DNA of 64,000 nucleotides from an uncultured Pelagibacteraceae bacterium (GTDB lineage Bacteria > Pseudomonadota > Alphaproteobacteria > Pelagibacterales > Pelagibacteraceae): assembly GCA_902630665.1 (NCBI GenBank), contig CACOVP010000005.1:1-64000 (forward strand), read 5' to 3'. Both the position numbers and the translations under genes were made by a program. Below, piece by piece: positions 1-8,906 of this stretch; position 1 is the first letter of the stretch, and every line of letters starts with the position of its first letter. Below the pieces are notes generated by a model. The model made no database searches, had not been told where the DNA came from, and saw nothing but the letters and a program-made list of their open reading frames with translations.

Positions 1-472
1 AGTTCCATTATATGATTTATTTTGTAGAGTAACAGGATTTGGCGGAACTACTCAAAACGCAACTGACAAAGAAATTCCAAAAATTATTGTAAATCAAGAC
101 TACAAAATGAGATTTGACACAAACATTAATAGTACTTTGGATTGGAAATTTTATCCTGAAATGAATACTTTAAATTTAAAACCAGGCGAAGTTCATACGG
201 TTAAATTTAATGTTGAAAACCCTAGTAATGAAATTTCTTCAGGGTCAGCAACATTTAATGTGTCTCCATCATCATTTGGTATTTATCTAAATAAAATAGG
301 CTGTTTTTGTTTCGAAAAACAAACCTTGCAACCAGGTGAAAAAAAAGAGTTTGTACTAACATTTTTCTTGGATCCTAAAGTTGTTGATGATAATAAAACA
401 AAAAACATGTCTGATGTAACGTTATCTTTTACTTTCTTTTCATCAGGCTATTACGAAAAGAGTAATACATAA
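1..472 (+). CDS. ctaG: Cytochrome c oxidase assembly protein Cox11/CtaG (5' end outside window)
   Basis: This is the C-terminal part of a membrane-anchored copper chaperone that helps insert CuB into cytochrome c oxidase subunit I on the periplasmic side. The reading frame is open from base 2 and begins VPLYDLFCRVTGFGGTTQ, well before the ATG used in the ORF track, so the gene is cut by the window edge and its N-terminal membrane anchor is not visible. The conserved copper-binding CFCF motif appears in KIGCFCFEKQ, followed by the beta-sandwich end typical of Cox11. Its stop overlaps the next start as TAATG, so it is probably translated together with coxIII. The family call is firm. Confidence 0.93.
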   Translation, partial: VPLYDLFCRVTGFGGTTQNATDKEIPKIIVNQDYKMRFDTNINSTLDWKFYPEMNTLNLKPGEVHTVKFNVENPSNEISSGSATFNVSPSSFGIYLNKIGCFCFEKQTLQPGEKKEFVLTFFLDPKVVDDNKTKNMSDVTLSFTFFSSGYYEKSNT

Positions 473-1263
473 TGTCAGCGGAAAAACCAAAACATGATTA
501 TCATTTAGTTGACCCAAGTCCTTGGCCAATCTATGTTTCATTCGCTACTTTAGTCTTAGCTTTTGGCGCGGTTTATTATTTTCATTCCAAAGCTCTTTGG
601 TTACTATTAATTGGTTTCGCATTGGTAGTTTATGGTGCATTTATGTGGTGGAGGGATGTTATAGAAGAAGCAGAGCATCAAGGTCATCATACTCCAGTAG
701 TTCAAATCGGACATAGGTACGGCATGACATTATTTATTGCCTCTGAAGTAATGTTTTTTGTTGCATGGTTCTGGGCCTTTTTTAATGCAAGTTTATTTCC
801 CCCGGACTCAATAGGCGGTATCTGGCCGCCAGCAGATATTAAAACTTTTGATCCTTGGGATATACCATTAATTAACACCCTAATTTTATTATTATCAGGA
901 ACTACAGTCACTTGGGCGCATCATGCAATGTTAGAAAATGACAGAAAAGGATTAGTCAACGGATTAATAGCAACCGTATTTTTAGGATTTATATTTTCTT
1001 GTTTTCAAGCTTATGAGTATCACCACGCAACATTTACTTTAGATGGTGGAATTTATGGTTCTACTTTTTATATGTCGACTGGTTTTCATGGCTTTCATGT
1101 AATAGTAGGAACTGTTTTTCTTGCAGTTTGTTTGTTTCGATCAATGAGGGGCCACTCGACGCCTCAACACCATTTTGGATTTGAAGCGGCAGCCTGGTAC
1201 TGGCATTTCGTAGACGTAGTCTGGCTATTCTTATTTGCTGCGATCTATATTTGGGGAAGTTAA
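472..1263 (+). CDS. ctaE: Cytochrome c oxidase subunit III
   Basis: Integral membrane subunit of the aa3-type terminal oxidase, which passes electrons from cytochrome c to oxygen. The 263-residue length is normal. About seven hydrophobic segments can be read, with typical motifs such as FIASEVMFFVAWFWAFF, VTWAHHAMLE and STGFHGFHVIVGT, and the end AAWYWHFVDVVWLFLF. It starts one base into the cox11 stop codon and is followed closely by SURF1. The order cox11-coxIII-SURF1 is a standard alphaproteobacterial assembly cluster. Subunits I and II are not in the window and presumably lie upstream. Confidence 0.97.
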   Translation: MSAEKPKHDYHLVDPSPWPIYVSFATLVLAFGAVYYFHSKALWLLLIGFALVVYGAFMWWRDVIEEAEHQGHHTPVVQIGHRYGMTLFIASEVMFFVAWFWAFFNASLFPPDSIGGIWPPADIKTFDPWDIPLINTLILLLSGTTVTWAHHAMLENDRKGLVNGLIATVFLGFIFSCFQAYEYHHATFTLDGGIYGSTFYMSTGFHGFHVIVGTVFLAVCLFRSMRGHSTPQHHFGFEAAAWYWHFVDVVWLFLFAAIYIWGS

Positions 1264-1270
1264 TCTCAAA

Positions 1271-1933
1271 TTGAAAAGAGCATTCTTATTTCAACTATTC
1301 GTAATTCTATTTGTAACAATATTTTGCGCCTTAGGAACTTGGCAACTTTATAGATTGCAATGGAAGCTAGAGCTTATAAGCGAAATAACTTTTGGATTAG
1401 ACTCTAAACCTATAGAATACTCTAATTCAATAAATAAAAATTATCAGAGAGTAAGCGCTAAAGGAAAATTTAATTTCGATAAGCAAATTTACCTTTATAG
1501 TTTGAATGATAATGGAAAACCTGGATATGATGTTGTAACCCCATTTAGAACTGTTAAGAATCAAAATGTGTTGATCAACAGAGGTTGGATTAAAAAAGAA
1601 TTAAAAGATAATCCAAGCATAAACTTCAATGCATCAACCAACAAGGAGATAATTGGCCTTTTAAGAGAAATATATAAACCAAGTATATTTAAACCAGATA
1701 ATGACATAAAAAATAATATTTGGTTTTCATTAAACTTAGAAGATTTAAAAGAAGCTACAGGAGAGCAATTTAACAAATTTGTAATTTTTCTAGAAGATAA
1801 TCAGGCTGAATCACCCTTACCTAAAAAGATAAGTATAGATGTGCCAAATAATCACCTTAAATATGCTATAACATGGTATGCAATATCGATCTCGATAATT
1901 TTTTATTATTTATATTTTAGAAGAAAAAAATGA
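1271..1933 (+). CDS. SURF1 family cytochrome oxidase biogenesis protein
   Basis: A two-helix inner-membrane protein that helps assemble cytochrome c oxidase, probably in heme a delivery or stabilisation. The ORF track starts at TTG 1235 inside coxIII. I prefer TTG 1271, which gives MKRAFLFQLF followed directly by the first membrane helix (about residues 5-27) and a protein of about 220 residues; GGGGAAG lies 11 bases upstream. FCALGTWQLYRLQWK is the usual N-terminal SURF1 signature, and VLINRGWIKKE the central one. A second helix near the end (YAITWYAISISIIFYYLY) completes the topology. The stop overlaps the thrC start as ATGA. Confidence 0.9.
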   Translation: MKRAFLFQLFVILFVTIFCALGTWQLYRLQWKLELISEITFGLDSKPIEYSNSINKNYQRVSAKGKFNFDKQIYLYSLNDNGKPGYDVVTPFRTVKNQNVLINRGWIKKELKDNPSINFNASTNKEIIGLLREIYKPSIFKPDNDIKNNIWFSLNLEDLKEATGEQFNKFVIFLEDNQAESPLPKKISIDVPNNHLKYAITWYAISISIIFYYLYFRRKK

Positions 1934-3306
1934 ATTATTTTAGCACTAGGGATAAATCTTTAAAATTTAGTTTTAAAGATATTTTCTTAAGAGGACTTGC
2001 GCCAGGCGGAGGTTTATTTTTACCTGCTGAAATAAAGAAGTACAATCAAAAAGAGCTAAATAATTTAAGTCAGCTCAATTATAATGAACTCGCTACAGAA
2101 ATTATCTTTAATTTTTGTTCAGATGAAATTAAAAAGAAAGAACTTAGTTCTCTTATACAAAAATCTTATAGTAGTTTTAAAGATAAAGAAGTAGTTAATT
2201 TAAAAAAAATTGGAGAGATCGATCTACTTGAGCTTTATCATGGGCCCACTTTAGCTTTTAAAGATATTGCAATGCAGGTAATTGGCAATATGTATGACTA
2301 CTTAGAAGTCGCTAAAGATAAAACTGTAAACGTCGTTGTAGCTACATCAGGAGATACTGGTTCAGCAGCTATTGCAGCATTAAGTAATAGAAAAAATATA
2401 AACCTTTTTATTCTGCATCCGCATAATAAAATTTCTAATATTCAAAGAAAAATAATGACAACAATTGGTGGAGCTAACATTTATAATATTGCTATTGAGG
2501 GTTCATTTGATGATTGCCAAAAAATTGTAAAAGAGCTTTTTAATGAAGATAGTTTTAGATTAAAAATAAACATGTCTGGCGTAAATTCTATCAATTGGGC
2601 AAGAATTGTTTGTCAAATTGTTTATTATTTTTACTCTTTCTTTAGATTAAAAAAAAACAAAATTAGCTTTTCTGTGCCAACTGGTAATTTTGGAGATATA
2701 TATGCTGGATATGTGGCAAAAAAAATGGGCTTACCAATTAATAAACTTATAGTTGCTACAAATAAAAATGATATTTTACAAAGAGTTATTAATACAGGTG
2801 AATATAAACCAGATACAGTGAAATCAACCATTACACCAAGTATGGATATTCAGGTTGCCAGTAATTTTGAGAGACTACTTTATTATATATTAGATGAAAG
2901 TGATAGTAAGGTAGGGTCATTAATGAATGATCTATCATCAAAAAGTTTATTTAATTTAGAAAAAAAGGAAATTGATAAAATAAAAAAAGATTTTGAAGCA
3001 GTAAAAATTACAGATGAAGAGACAGTAAGTATTATTGATGAGATATACAAAGAACACAAATTTATAATTGATCCTCACACTGCTACTGGGGTAGGAGCAG
3101 CAAAAAATTTTAAAAATTTAAGAGATATAGTTGTTCTTGGCACAGCTCATCCTTACAAATTTAACGATACTATTAAAAAAGCAATAGGAAAAAATTTAGA
3201 TTCACCTAAGCATTTAAAGTTGAATATAGATAAAAAAGAAACATTTGATATAATTGGTAATTCAAATTCGGAAGTTAAAAATTATATTTTAGCTAAAATA
3301 AAATGA
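1930..3306 (+). CDS. thrC: Threonine synthase
   Basis: PLP enzyme that converts O-phosphohomoserine to threonine in the cytoplasm. At 458 residues it matches the long bacterial class. The N-terminus reads MNYFSTRDKSLKFSF; the PLP lysine is in HGPTLAFKDIAMQ, and VVVATSGDTGSAAIAAL and FSVPTGNFGDIYAGY are the phosphate-binding and active-site loops. It overlaps SURF1 upstream by ATGA and the peroxiredoxin downstream by ATGA. The preceding enzyme, homoserine kinase, is in this window but on the other strand at 4203-5171. Confidence 0.96.
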   Translation: MNYFSTRDKSLKFSFKDIFLRGLAPGGGLFLPAEIKKYNQKELNNLSQLNYNELATEIIFNFCSDEIKKKELSSLIQKSYSSFKDKEVVNLKKIGEIDLLELYHGPTLAFKDIAMQVIGNMYDYLEVAKDKTVNVVVATSGDTGSAAIAALSNRKNINLFILHPHNKISNIQRKIMTTIGGANIYNIAIEGSFDDCQKIVKELFNEDSFRLKINMSGVNSINWARIVCQIVYYFYSFFRLKKNKISFSVPTGNFGDIYAGYVAKKMGLPINKLIVATNKNDILQRVINTGEYKPDTVKSTITPSMDIQVASNFERLLYYILDESDSKVGSLMNDLSSKSLFNLEKKEIDKIKKDFEAVKITDEETVSIIDEIYKEHKFIIDPHTATGVGAAKNFKNLRDIVVLGTAHPYKFNDTIKKAIGKNLDSPKHLKLNIDKKETFDIIGNSNSEVKNYILAKIK

Positions 3307-3788
3307 TAATAAAAATAGGAGACAAATTACCTAACTCGAAATTATTTTATCTTGATCAAAATAATGATGTAAAAAAAATAGATATTTTAGATCTTTGTAA
3401 AGGTAAAACTATTATTTTAGGTATGCCTGGTGCTTTTACAAAAACTTGTTCAGCTTTTCATCTGCCAGGATATATAAATAATTACGATCTAGCTAATAAA
3501 AAAGGAATTTCTAAAATTGTTTGTGTTGCTGTGAATGATCCTAATGTAATGAAGGCCTGGGGTGAAAATCAAAATGCTGGAAGTAAAATTTTCATGGCGG
3601 GTGACCCCTTTCTTGAATTTACAAAAGCTATCGGAGCAGAAGTAGATAAATCCGAAAAAGGCTTAGGAATGAGATCTAATCGCTACACTATGTTGGTAGA
3701 AAATGGTGAAGTTAAAAAAGTCGTGGAAGAAAAAGAAACTGCTACTTGTGAATTATCTTCAGCTGAAAGCTTTTTAAAATCTATTTAG
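3303..3788 (+). CDS. Peroxiredoxin, Prx5/AhpC-TSA type
   Basis: Thiol peroxidase of about 161 residues that reduces peroxides in the cytoplasm. The peroxidatic cysteine sits in PGAFTKTCSAFHLPGY, the hallmark of the Prx5 branch (PGAFTxTCSxxHxPGY). VAVNDPNVMKAWGENQ and LGMRSNRYTMLVENGEV are further Prx5 features. A second cysteine in ATCELSSAESF near the C-terminus could be resolving. No glutaredoxin domain is fused. Its start overlaps the thrC stop by ATGA, and its 3' end overlaps the convergent rnhA by 8 bases, leaving no room for a separate terminator. Confidence 0.92.
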   Translation: MIIKIGDKLPNSKLFYLDQNNDVKKIDILDLCKGKTIILGMPGAFTKTCSAFHLPGYINNYDLANKKGISKIVCVAVNDPNVMKAWGENQNAGSKIFMAGDPFLEFTKAIGAEVDKSEKGLGMRSNRYTMLVENGEVKKVVEEKETATCELSSAESFLKSI

Positions 3789-4203
3789 TTTTCGAAACTG
3801 CCAATTCATCAACAAGATTATTATATTTATTACCAGCGTGTGCCTTAACCCATTTCCAAGTAACTTTATGTTTTAGACAAGCATTATCTAATTTAATCCA
3901 AAGATCTTTATTTTTAACTGGTTTCTTGTTTGAGTTTTTCCATTTATTAACTTTCCACTTTTTAATCCAATCAGTTATTCCATCTTTCACATACTTCGAG
4001 TCAGTAAAAATTGTAATCTCTGATTTCTTTGTTATTTTTTTTAATGCCATAATTGGAGCCATTAATTCCATCCTATTATTAGTTGTATTATTTTCACTTC
4101 CAGAAATACTTGATAGATTAGAATCATCTAAGATGACTGCCGCCCAACCTCCTTTCCCAGGATTTCCAGAGCAAGCACCATCAGTATAAATTTTTAATTT
4201 CAT
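3781..4203 (-). CDS. rnhA: Ribonuclease HI
   Basis: Cytoplasmic endonuclease that cuts the RNA strand of RNA-DNA hybrids. The 140-residue length is normal and all four acidic catalytic residues can be placed: the first Asp in YTDGACSGNPGKGG, Glu in NNRMEL, Asp in FTDSKYV and the last Asp in NNLVDELA. WVKAHAGN is the conserved flexible loop (WVKGHxGH in Escherichia coli). It is the last gene of the long minus-strand run, and its start overlaps the thrB stop by one base. The second RNase H of the window, RNase HII, is at 19525-20094. Confidence 0.96.
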   Translation of the reverse strand: MKLKIYTDGACSGNPGKGGWAAVILDDSNLSSISGSENNTTNNRMELMAPIMALKKITKKSEITIFTDSKYVKDGITDWIKKWKVNKWKNSNKKPVKNKDLWIKLDNACLKHKVTWKWVKAHAGNKYNNLVDELAVSKTK

Positions 4204-5171
4204 TAAAAGAAGTAATCCTCATGATTTTTTGCATTCTTGTGAAATTCTAATCTTTTTAAATACTCCATTGGATCTTTAATTTTAACTATTGCTCCTTCTA
4301 CTTTATTTAATGCATCGAATACTCGAGTTAACAAGAATCTCAAAGCAGCGCCTTGAGATAAAACCTTAATATTATTCAATTCTTCGTGAGATAATTTTCT
4401 CACAGATGTATATCCATCTATAAAATTCTTTGCTTTAGTAACGTTAAAACTTAAATTATTTTTTAGACCGTCAAAACACAAAGCGTTAAAGCAAATAGCG
4501 ATTTCAAACGCAAAAAAATCTTCACACGAAAAATAAAAGTCAATCACACCACTAAATTTATCTTGAATAAAAAAAATATTATCGTGAAATAAATCTGCAT
4601 GGATTATTCCTCTTGGGAGATTCTTTGGCCAATTTTTTTCAACATCATTAAGATTTTCCTCAATTAATCTTGGCAGATCTTTATGTATATTTTCACACTT
4701 ATCTTTGACTGAATTAAATAATTTTCTCCATGAATTTACGGAAAGGTCATTTTGCCGTTTAAATTTTAAATTCTTTGTGAGCTGGTGCATTTTAGCTATT
4801 TCAGATCCAATTGACTGACAATTGGCTGGAGATAAATTTTGTTTGGCCTTACCCTCAAGAAATGAGACGATCATTAATTTTTTTCCATTAAAATTTGTAA
4901 TAGTTTCATTATTATTATTTAAAATAGGAGCAGGGCATTTAAAACTTGCTTTATTTAAAGATGACATTAGATCGGAAAAAAAAGGAAGATCAGTAGATTT
5001 AACTCTTTTTTCGTAAATAGTTAATATAAATTTTTTTTTATTAATTAATAAAAAATAGTTTGTATTTTCAATACCCTCTTCAATTTCTTTGAATGAGTCC
5101 AATTTACCTAAACTATAATTAGATAAAATTTCCTCTATCTTTTTTTGATTTAACTTTGTATAGACAGCCAT
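4203..5171 (-). CDS. thrB: Homoserine kinase, APH-fold type
   Basis: Phosphorylates homoserine, the step before threonine synthase. The 322-residue protein has the aminoglycoside-phosphotransferase/choline-kinase fold rather than the GHMP fold of enterobacterial ThrB. The catalytic Brenner motif is IIHADLFHDNIFF and the metal-binding motif is GVIDFYFSCEDFFAFEIAI. The N-terminus MAVYTKLNQKKIEEIL with GIENTNYFL is characteristic of the alphaproteobacterial enzyme. Single-base overlaps with ispH and rnhA on either side suggest one transcript. thrC lies nearby on the opposite strand, so the two steps are close but not in one operon. Confidence 0.93.
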   Translation of the reverse strand: MAVYTKLNQKKIEEILSNYSLGKLDSFKEIEEGIENTNYFLLINKKKFILTIYEKRVKSTDLPFFSDLMSSLNKASFKCPAPILNNNNETITNFNGKKLMIVSFLEGKAKQNLSPANCQSIGSEIAKMHQLTKNLKFKRQNDLSVNSWRKLFNSVKDKCENIHKDLPRLIEENLNDVEKNWPKNLPRGIIHADLFHDNIFFIQDKFSGVIDFYFSCEDFFAFEIAICFNALCFDGLKNNLSFNVTKAKNFIDGYTSVRKLSHEELNNIKVLSQGAALRFLLTRVFDALNKVEGAIVKIKDPMEYLKRLEFHKNAKNHEDYFF

Positions 5172-6115
5172 TAATTGAGTTCTTTCGGCAATTTGAATAC
5201 AACTCTTTCTTCTGCAACTATCACTTCCTCAATAGAGACTTTTCTTTCTTTTCTTATATTATCTAACAATGTTTGAACGAGTTTTTCTGGCGCTGATGCC
5301 CCGGAGGATATTCCAATAGTCTTAGAATTTTCTATCTCATTAAAAGGAATTTCTTTTTCAGAATGCATCAAATGAGAATTATTACAACCTGCTTTTTTTG
5401 CAACCTCAACAAGTCTAACAGAATTAGATGAGTTACGGCTACCTACTACAAAAAACATATCACATCTGGAGGCTATCTCTTTGACTGCAGTCTGTCTGTT
5501 AGTAGTTGCGTAACATATATCTTCTTTTATAGGGCCTTTGATTTTCGGAAACTTCTTTTTAAGGGCTTCAATTATTTCAGCTGTATCATCCACGGATAGA
5601 GTTGTTTGAGTAATATATGCAAGAGGTTTTTTAAAATCATTTTCTATTATTTGATCAACATCACTTTTAGTCTCAATTAGTTTTATCGAACCTTTTGGAA
5701 GCTGACCCATCGTTCCTATAACCTCAGGGTGATTTTTATGTCCGATTAATAATATATCGAACCCATTTTTATTTAATTGTACCGACTCTCTGTGCACTTT
5801 TGAAACTAGTGGACATGTAGCATCAATAAAGGACAATTTTTTTAATTTAGCCTCTTCCGGAACTGACTTTGGAACTCCATGAGCAGAGAAAATTACAGGT
5901 CTACTTGCGTCGTCTACATCAGATAATTCATCAATGAAAATTGCACCTTTTTCTTTTAACTCTTCCACAACCTGTTTATTGTGTACTATTTCATGACGAA
6001 CATATACCGGAGCTCCAAACTTGCTAATAGATTTTTCAACTATTTCAATTGCTCTTTTAACTCCAGCACAAAATCCTCTTGGTGAGGCTAAATAAATTTT
6101 AAGTTCTTTTTTCAT
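5171..6115 (-). CDS. ispH: 4-hydroxy-3-methylbut-2-enyl diphosphate reductase
   Basis: Last enzyme of the MEP isoprenoid pathway, making IPP and DMAPP with a [4Fe-4S] cluster. The three cluster cysteines are seen in SPRGFCAGVKRAI, DATCPLVSKVH and DICYATTNRQ. The 314-residue length is normal. VRHEIVHNKQVVEEL and FSAHGVPKSV provide the substrate-binding histidines. Its start overlaps the end of blh by 17 bases, so it seems to be part of the carotenoid/retinal transcription unit. In that position it could raise isoprenoid precursor supply together with the crt genes; this is inference. Confidence 0.97.
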   Translation of the reverse strand: MKKELKIYLASPRGFCAGVKRAIEIVEKSISKFGAPVYVRHEIVHNKQVVEELKEKGAIFIDELSDVDDASRPVIFSAHGVPKSVPEEAKLKKLSFIDATCPLVSKVHRESVQLNKNGFDILLIGHKNHPEVIGTMGQLPKGSIKLIETKSDVDQIIENDFKKPLAYITQTTLSVDDTAEIIEALKKKFPKIKGPIKEDICYATTNRQTAVKEIASRCDMFFVVGSRNSSNSVRLVEVAKKAGCNNSHLMHSEKEIPFNEIENSKTIGISSGASAPEKLVQTLLDNIRKERKVSIEEVIVAEERVVFKLPKELN

Positions 6116-7004
6116 TTTTTTCTAAAAGATATTCTAACAATATATGCGGAAAAGTTAGTGACGCCAAACCAATAAATATTACCTTATAAATGGCCTCATC
6201 AAGCTTATAAAAATTATTTAAAAAATATATTGCTAATAAAAATATTACTGTAGTTACAAAAGTTAAAGGGATAGCTTTAATTATAAATTTTTTAAGCCCT
6301 GGCTTGAAAGATCTATCCAACTCAAAAATAAGAGTAATCGAATGTCTAAATGAGTGAAGAAAACAAAAATAAAGAGTGAAAGCTAAAATAGGAGACAAAA
6401 AAAAATTTAGTATAATTAAAGAAAAGAAGTCCATTATCATGATACCTTTTAAATTTGCGTTTTCTTTTTTTGAAATGTACATAGATGATAAAAAACCAAG
6501 ACATAACATTACAATTAAAAATTCATTACTAAAAAATCCTGCTTCAAAAACTTCAAAATTTAGAGTCTTAAATATTTCATTAGTTTCTTCTCTCTTTAAT
6601 AATAAGGGGGCCATAATTACTGTTGATCCTTTTAAGAAGAATAAAAACTCAGATAAGAGAAACTTTTTTCTAAAAAAAAATACTGTATCTTCTTTTCCAA
6701 AATGATAGGCGGCCACAATTAAAAAAAGTAATAAAATTGTATTAGGAAATATCAACCAGAATATTATTATCAATGATGAAATTAATACATACACAAGATA
6801 AAATGATACGGTTTGTTTATATCCGAATGACCTTAAAAGCTTTTTACCTTTAATATTATCTAATGCTCCGTGAGAAATCCCTAAAATTAAAATTAAAAAC
6901 AAGCAAAATATAACTGGTTCAAAATTGAGCATTAGATAAAGAGGACTTATCAAAATACAAAAATTAAAAAAAACGATTGAGTGCTTAAAGTTGATATTTT
7001 CCAT
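6099..7004 (-). CDS. blh: Beta-carotene 15,15'-dioxygenase, Brp/Blh family
   Basis: Integral membrane iron enzyme that cleaves beta-carotene into two retinals, the chromophore of proteorhodopsin. The 301-residue protein is very hydrophobic, with roughly seven to eight membrane helices. The family's iron-ligand histidines fit GISHGALDN (His near 45), AAYHFGKED (near 101), a central HSFRHSI and FPHILLEYL near the C-terminus. It overlaps crtY by one base and ispH by 17 bases. The set crtI-crtB-crtY-blh is complete from GGPP to retinal; crtE and the rhodopsin gene are not in the window. The identification rests on motif and context and is strong. Confidence 0.93.
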   Translation of the reverse strand: MENINFKHSIVFFNFCILISPLYLMLNFEPVIFCLFLILILGISHGALDNIKGKKLLRSFGYKQTVSFYLVYVLISSLIIIFWLIFPNTILLLFLIVAAYHFGKEDTVFFFRKKFLLSEFLFFLKGSTVIMAPLLLKREETNEIFKTLNFEVFEAGFFSNEFLIVMLCLGFLSSMYISKKENANLKGIMIMDFFSLIILNFFLSPILAFTLYFCFLHSFRHSITLIFELDRSFKPGLKKFIIKAIPLTFVTTVIFLLAIYFLNNFYKLDEAIYKVIFIGLASLTFPHILLEYLLEKNEKRT

Positions 7005-8071
7005 TAATTAAATAATGCTTTTAAAAAAATTAATTTTGGCATTTTTCTAATAATATTTATGTCTTCGATAATATTACTTTTATTAGATAAAAATTTTATA
7101 ATCGTATTTGAAGAAGTTTTAAACATATTAAAAAAAATTTTAGGCATCTTTTCGGGGTGTTTTTCTAATACTTTTAAAAATACTTTATCTAAAAATTGAT
7201 ATTTTTTTCCTATAGAGAATATTTTCGCTTTATTAATATTGTCAATGTTTTTTACAATATAACGACTATGTTCTTGAATGTTCAAAAAAGTGTAACCTGT
7301 ACTTAATCGAGTCATCCCTCCAGCTGATCCGATATTAATTATTTTATCGTTATTACTTAATGATGGAGAAAAGAGTGGTATAGCTCCTTTTTCAGTAAAA
7401 TTTATTTTATAGTTTTTTATCCCCAGATTATTCTCAATATAATTTTCTAACTGAAGGTCATAATCTCTGAGGCTCTGATCCTCTAAATCCGACAACCAAG
7501 TAGTTTCAATCAATGCTTTGTTTTTGCTGAATGGCAATGTGTAGAAAAAATGTACATCTTTTCTCTGATCACAATTAAAATCCATTAAGTTTATTATTTC
7601 CTCATCAAAAATGTTCTTAGGTGTCTCTATCTCGATACCTTGAAAATGTTGCCATAACTCAGATTTATCAAGTTGCATTTCAAAAATACTATTAAAAATT
7701 ATTGAATTTTCTGAATTGACTTCGTTCAGATTTTTGAAAAAACTAATATTTAAATTAGAAGAAAGTTTAGAGTTTATCTTTTTATAAAATTTTCCACTAT
7801 CGATACTTTGGTAAGGAAATTTTTTATTTGTTAATTCATTAGAGTTTTCAGCAGTATTAATTGTAAAGTTATTCCAACTTTTAATTACACAATCTTCAAA
7901 ATTATGATCAAATACTTTCCAGAATGACCAAGTTTTATCTCTCTTATACTCTTCACGGGTTTCAATTATTGCTAAAGTTTTCTCCTTTAACTTATCATTT
8001 ATTTCAAGCTCATAGGCCAAAGATAAACCAGCGCATCCACCTCCAACAATAATATAATCAAATTCTTTCAT
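7004..8071 (-). CDS. crtY: Lycopene beta-cyclase
   Basis: FAD-dependent enzyme that cyclises both ends of lycopene to beta-carotene. The 355-residue protein opens with the dinucleotide-binding motif DYIIVGGGCAGLSLA and contains RDKTWSFW, a CrtY-type signature. FYTLPFSKNKALIETTWLS and GSAGGMTRLSTGYTF are conserved CrtY blocks. It overlaps the crtB stop by 14 bases and ends on the blh start. The product is the substrate of Blh encoded next. The sequence is diverged and AT-driven, but the motif order is clear. Confidence 0.93.
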   Translation of the reverse strand: MKEFDYIIVGGGCAGLSLAYELEINDKLKEKTLAIIETREEYKRDKTWSFWKVFDHNFEDCVIKSWNNFTINTAENSNELTNKKFPYQSIDSGKFYKKINSKLSSNLNISFFKNLNEVNSENSIIFNSIFEMQLDKSELWQHFQGIEIETPKNIFDEEIINLMDFNCDQRKDVHFFYTLPFSKNKALIETTWLSDLEDQSLRDYDLQLENYIENNLGIKNYKINFTEKGAIPLFSPSLSNNDKIINIGSAGGMTRLSTGYTFLNIQEHSRYIVKNIDNINKAKIFSIGKKYQFLDKVFLKVLEKHPEKMPKIFFNMFKTSSNTIIKFLSNKSNIIEDINIIRKMPKLIFLKALFN

Positions 8072-8906
8072 TCAAATTAATCTCTTGTTCTAAAATATTA
8101 TGATTTAATTGATTGTTGTACTTTAATTTTCTGATGAATAATAACTTGATAAAGTCAATAATAGATAAAAAGGTCTGAATTACTTTTTCAAATACTGGGA
8201 CGTATATTCTGCCGGCTTTGTTATAATTATCTATGTCTTTTTGCTTTAAAATGTAATCACCTATTTTTCTATAAACTCGTCTTGCAACAATAACTGAAAA
8301 TCTAGATTTCAATGGTATGTAGCTCATAGATTTGAATGATTTTTCGTAAAATACTTGAGAGTCATCTATAATAGTTCGAATTGATGAAAAATCGTGTTTT
8401 ACGTACTCTCTATTTCGAGCTTTATCCTCACAAACATCTCTAGCAATATTAGTAAGTTGCATAGCTATCCCTAGATCAATCGCGCCTTTTAGAGCTTCTT
8501 TATTTTTTACTTTCAAAATTTTTGACATCATTAATCCGACTGTCCCTGCCACTCTATAAGAGTAAACAAATAAATCTTTTTTTGAATTAATTACGACTTG
8601 CTCTTCTAAGTCTGTTTCAACCCCATCAAATAAATCAATTATTACTTGTTTAGAAATATTTTCACTATCAATAATTGACCACATATCCTTTATAATTTGA
8701 TTTTCTAGATTTTTATTCTCAAAATCTTTTTTAAATTTTGAGAAAATTTCTCTCTTTACACTTAGATTATTATCATCATCAACTATATCGTCCAATGTTC
8801 TACAGAAATTATATAAAGATGAGCATTTACTTAAAGTATTATTTGGTAAAAAAAAACTTGCCCAATAAAAAGATTTAGCATGTTTTTTTAATAAATTTTC
8901 TTTCAT
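8058..8906 (-). CDS. crtB: Phytoene synthase
   Basis: Condenses two GGPP into phytoene, the first committed carotenoid step. The 282-residue protein has the two aspartate-rich motifs of trans-isoprenyl squalene/phytoene synthases: TLDDIVDDDNN near residue 40 and NIARDVCEDKARNREY in the second half. FYWASFFLP near the start is also typical. It begins on the last base of crtI and runs 14 bases into crtY. No GGPP synthase gene (crtE) is linked here, so GGPP must come from an isoprenyl diphosphate synthase encoded elsewhere. Confidence 0.95.
   Translation of the reverse strand: MKENLLKKHAKSFYWASFFLPNNTLSKCSSLYNFCRTLDDIVDDDNNLSVKREIFSKFKKDFENKNLENQIIKDMWSIIDSENISKQVIIDLFDGVETDLEEQVVINSKKDLFVYSYRVAGTVGLMMSKILKVKNKEALKGAIDLGIAMQLTNIARDVCEDKARNREYVKHDFSSIRTIIDDSQVFYEKSFKSMSYIPLKSRFSVIVARRVYRKIGDYILKQKDIDNYNKAGRIYVPVFEKVIQTFLSIIDFIKLLFIRKLKYNNQLNHNILEQEINLNERI

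Noticed and set aside
1235-1270. TTG 1235 as start of the SURF1 gene
   Set aside because: It adds residues translated from coxIII coding sequence ahead of the normal SURF1 start; TTG 1271 with an upstream GGGGAAG fits better.
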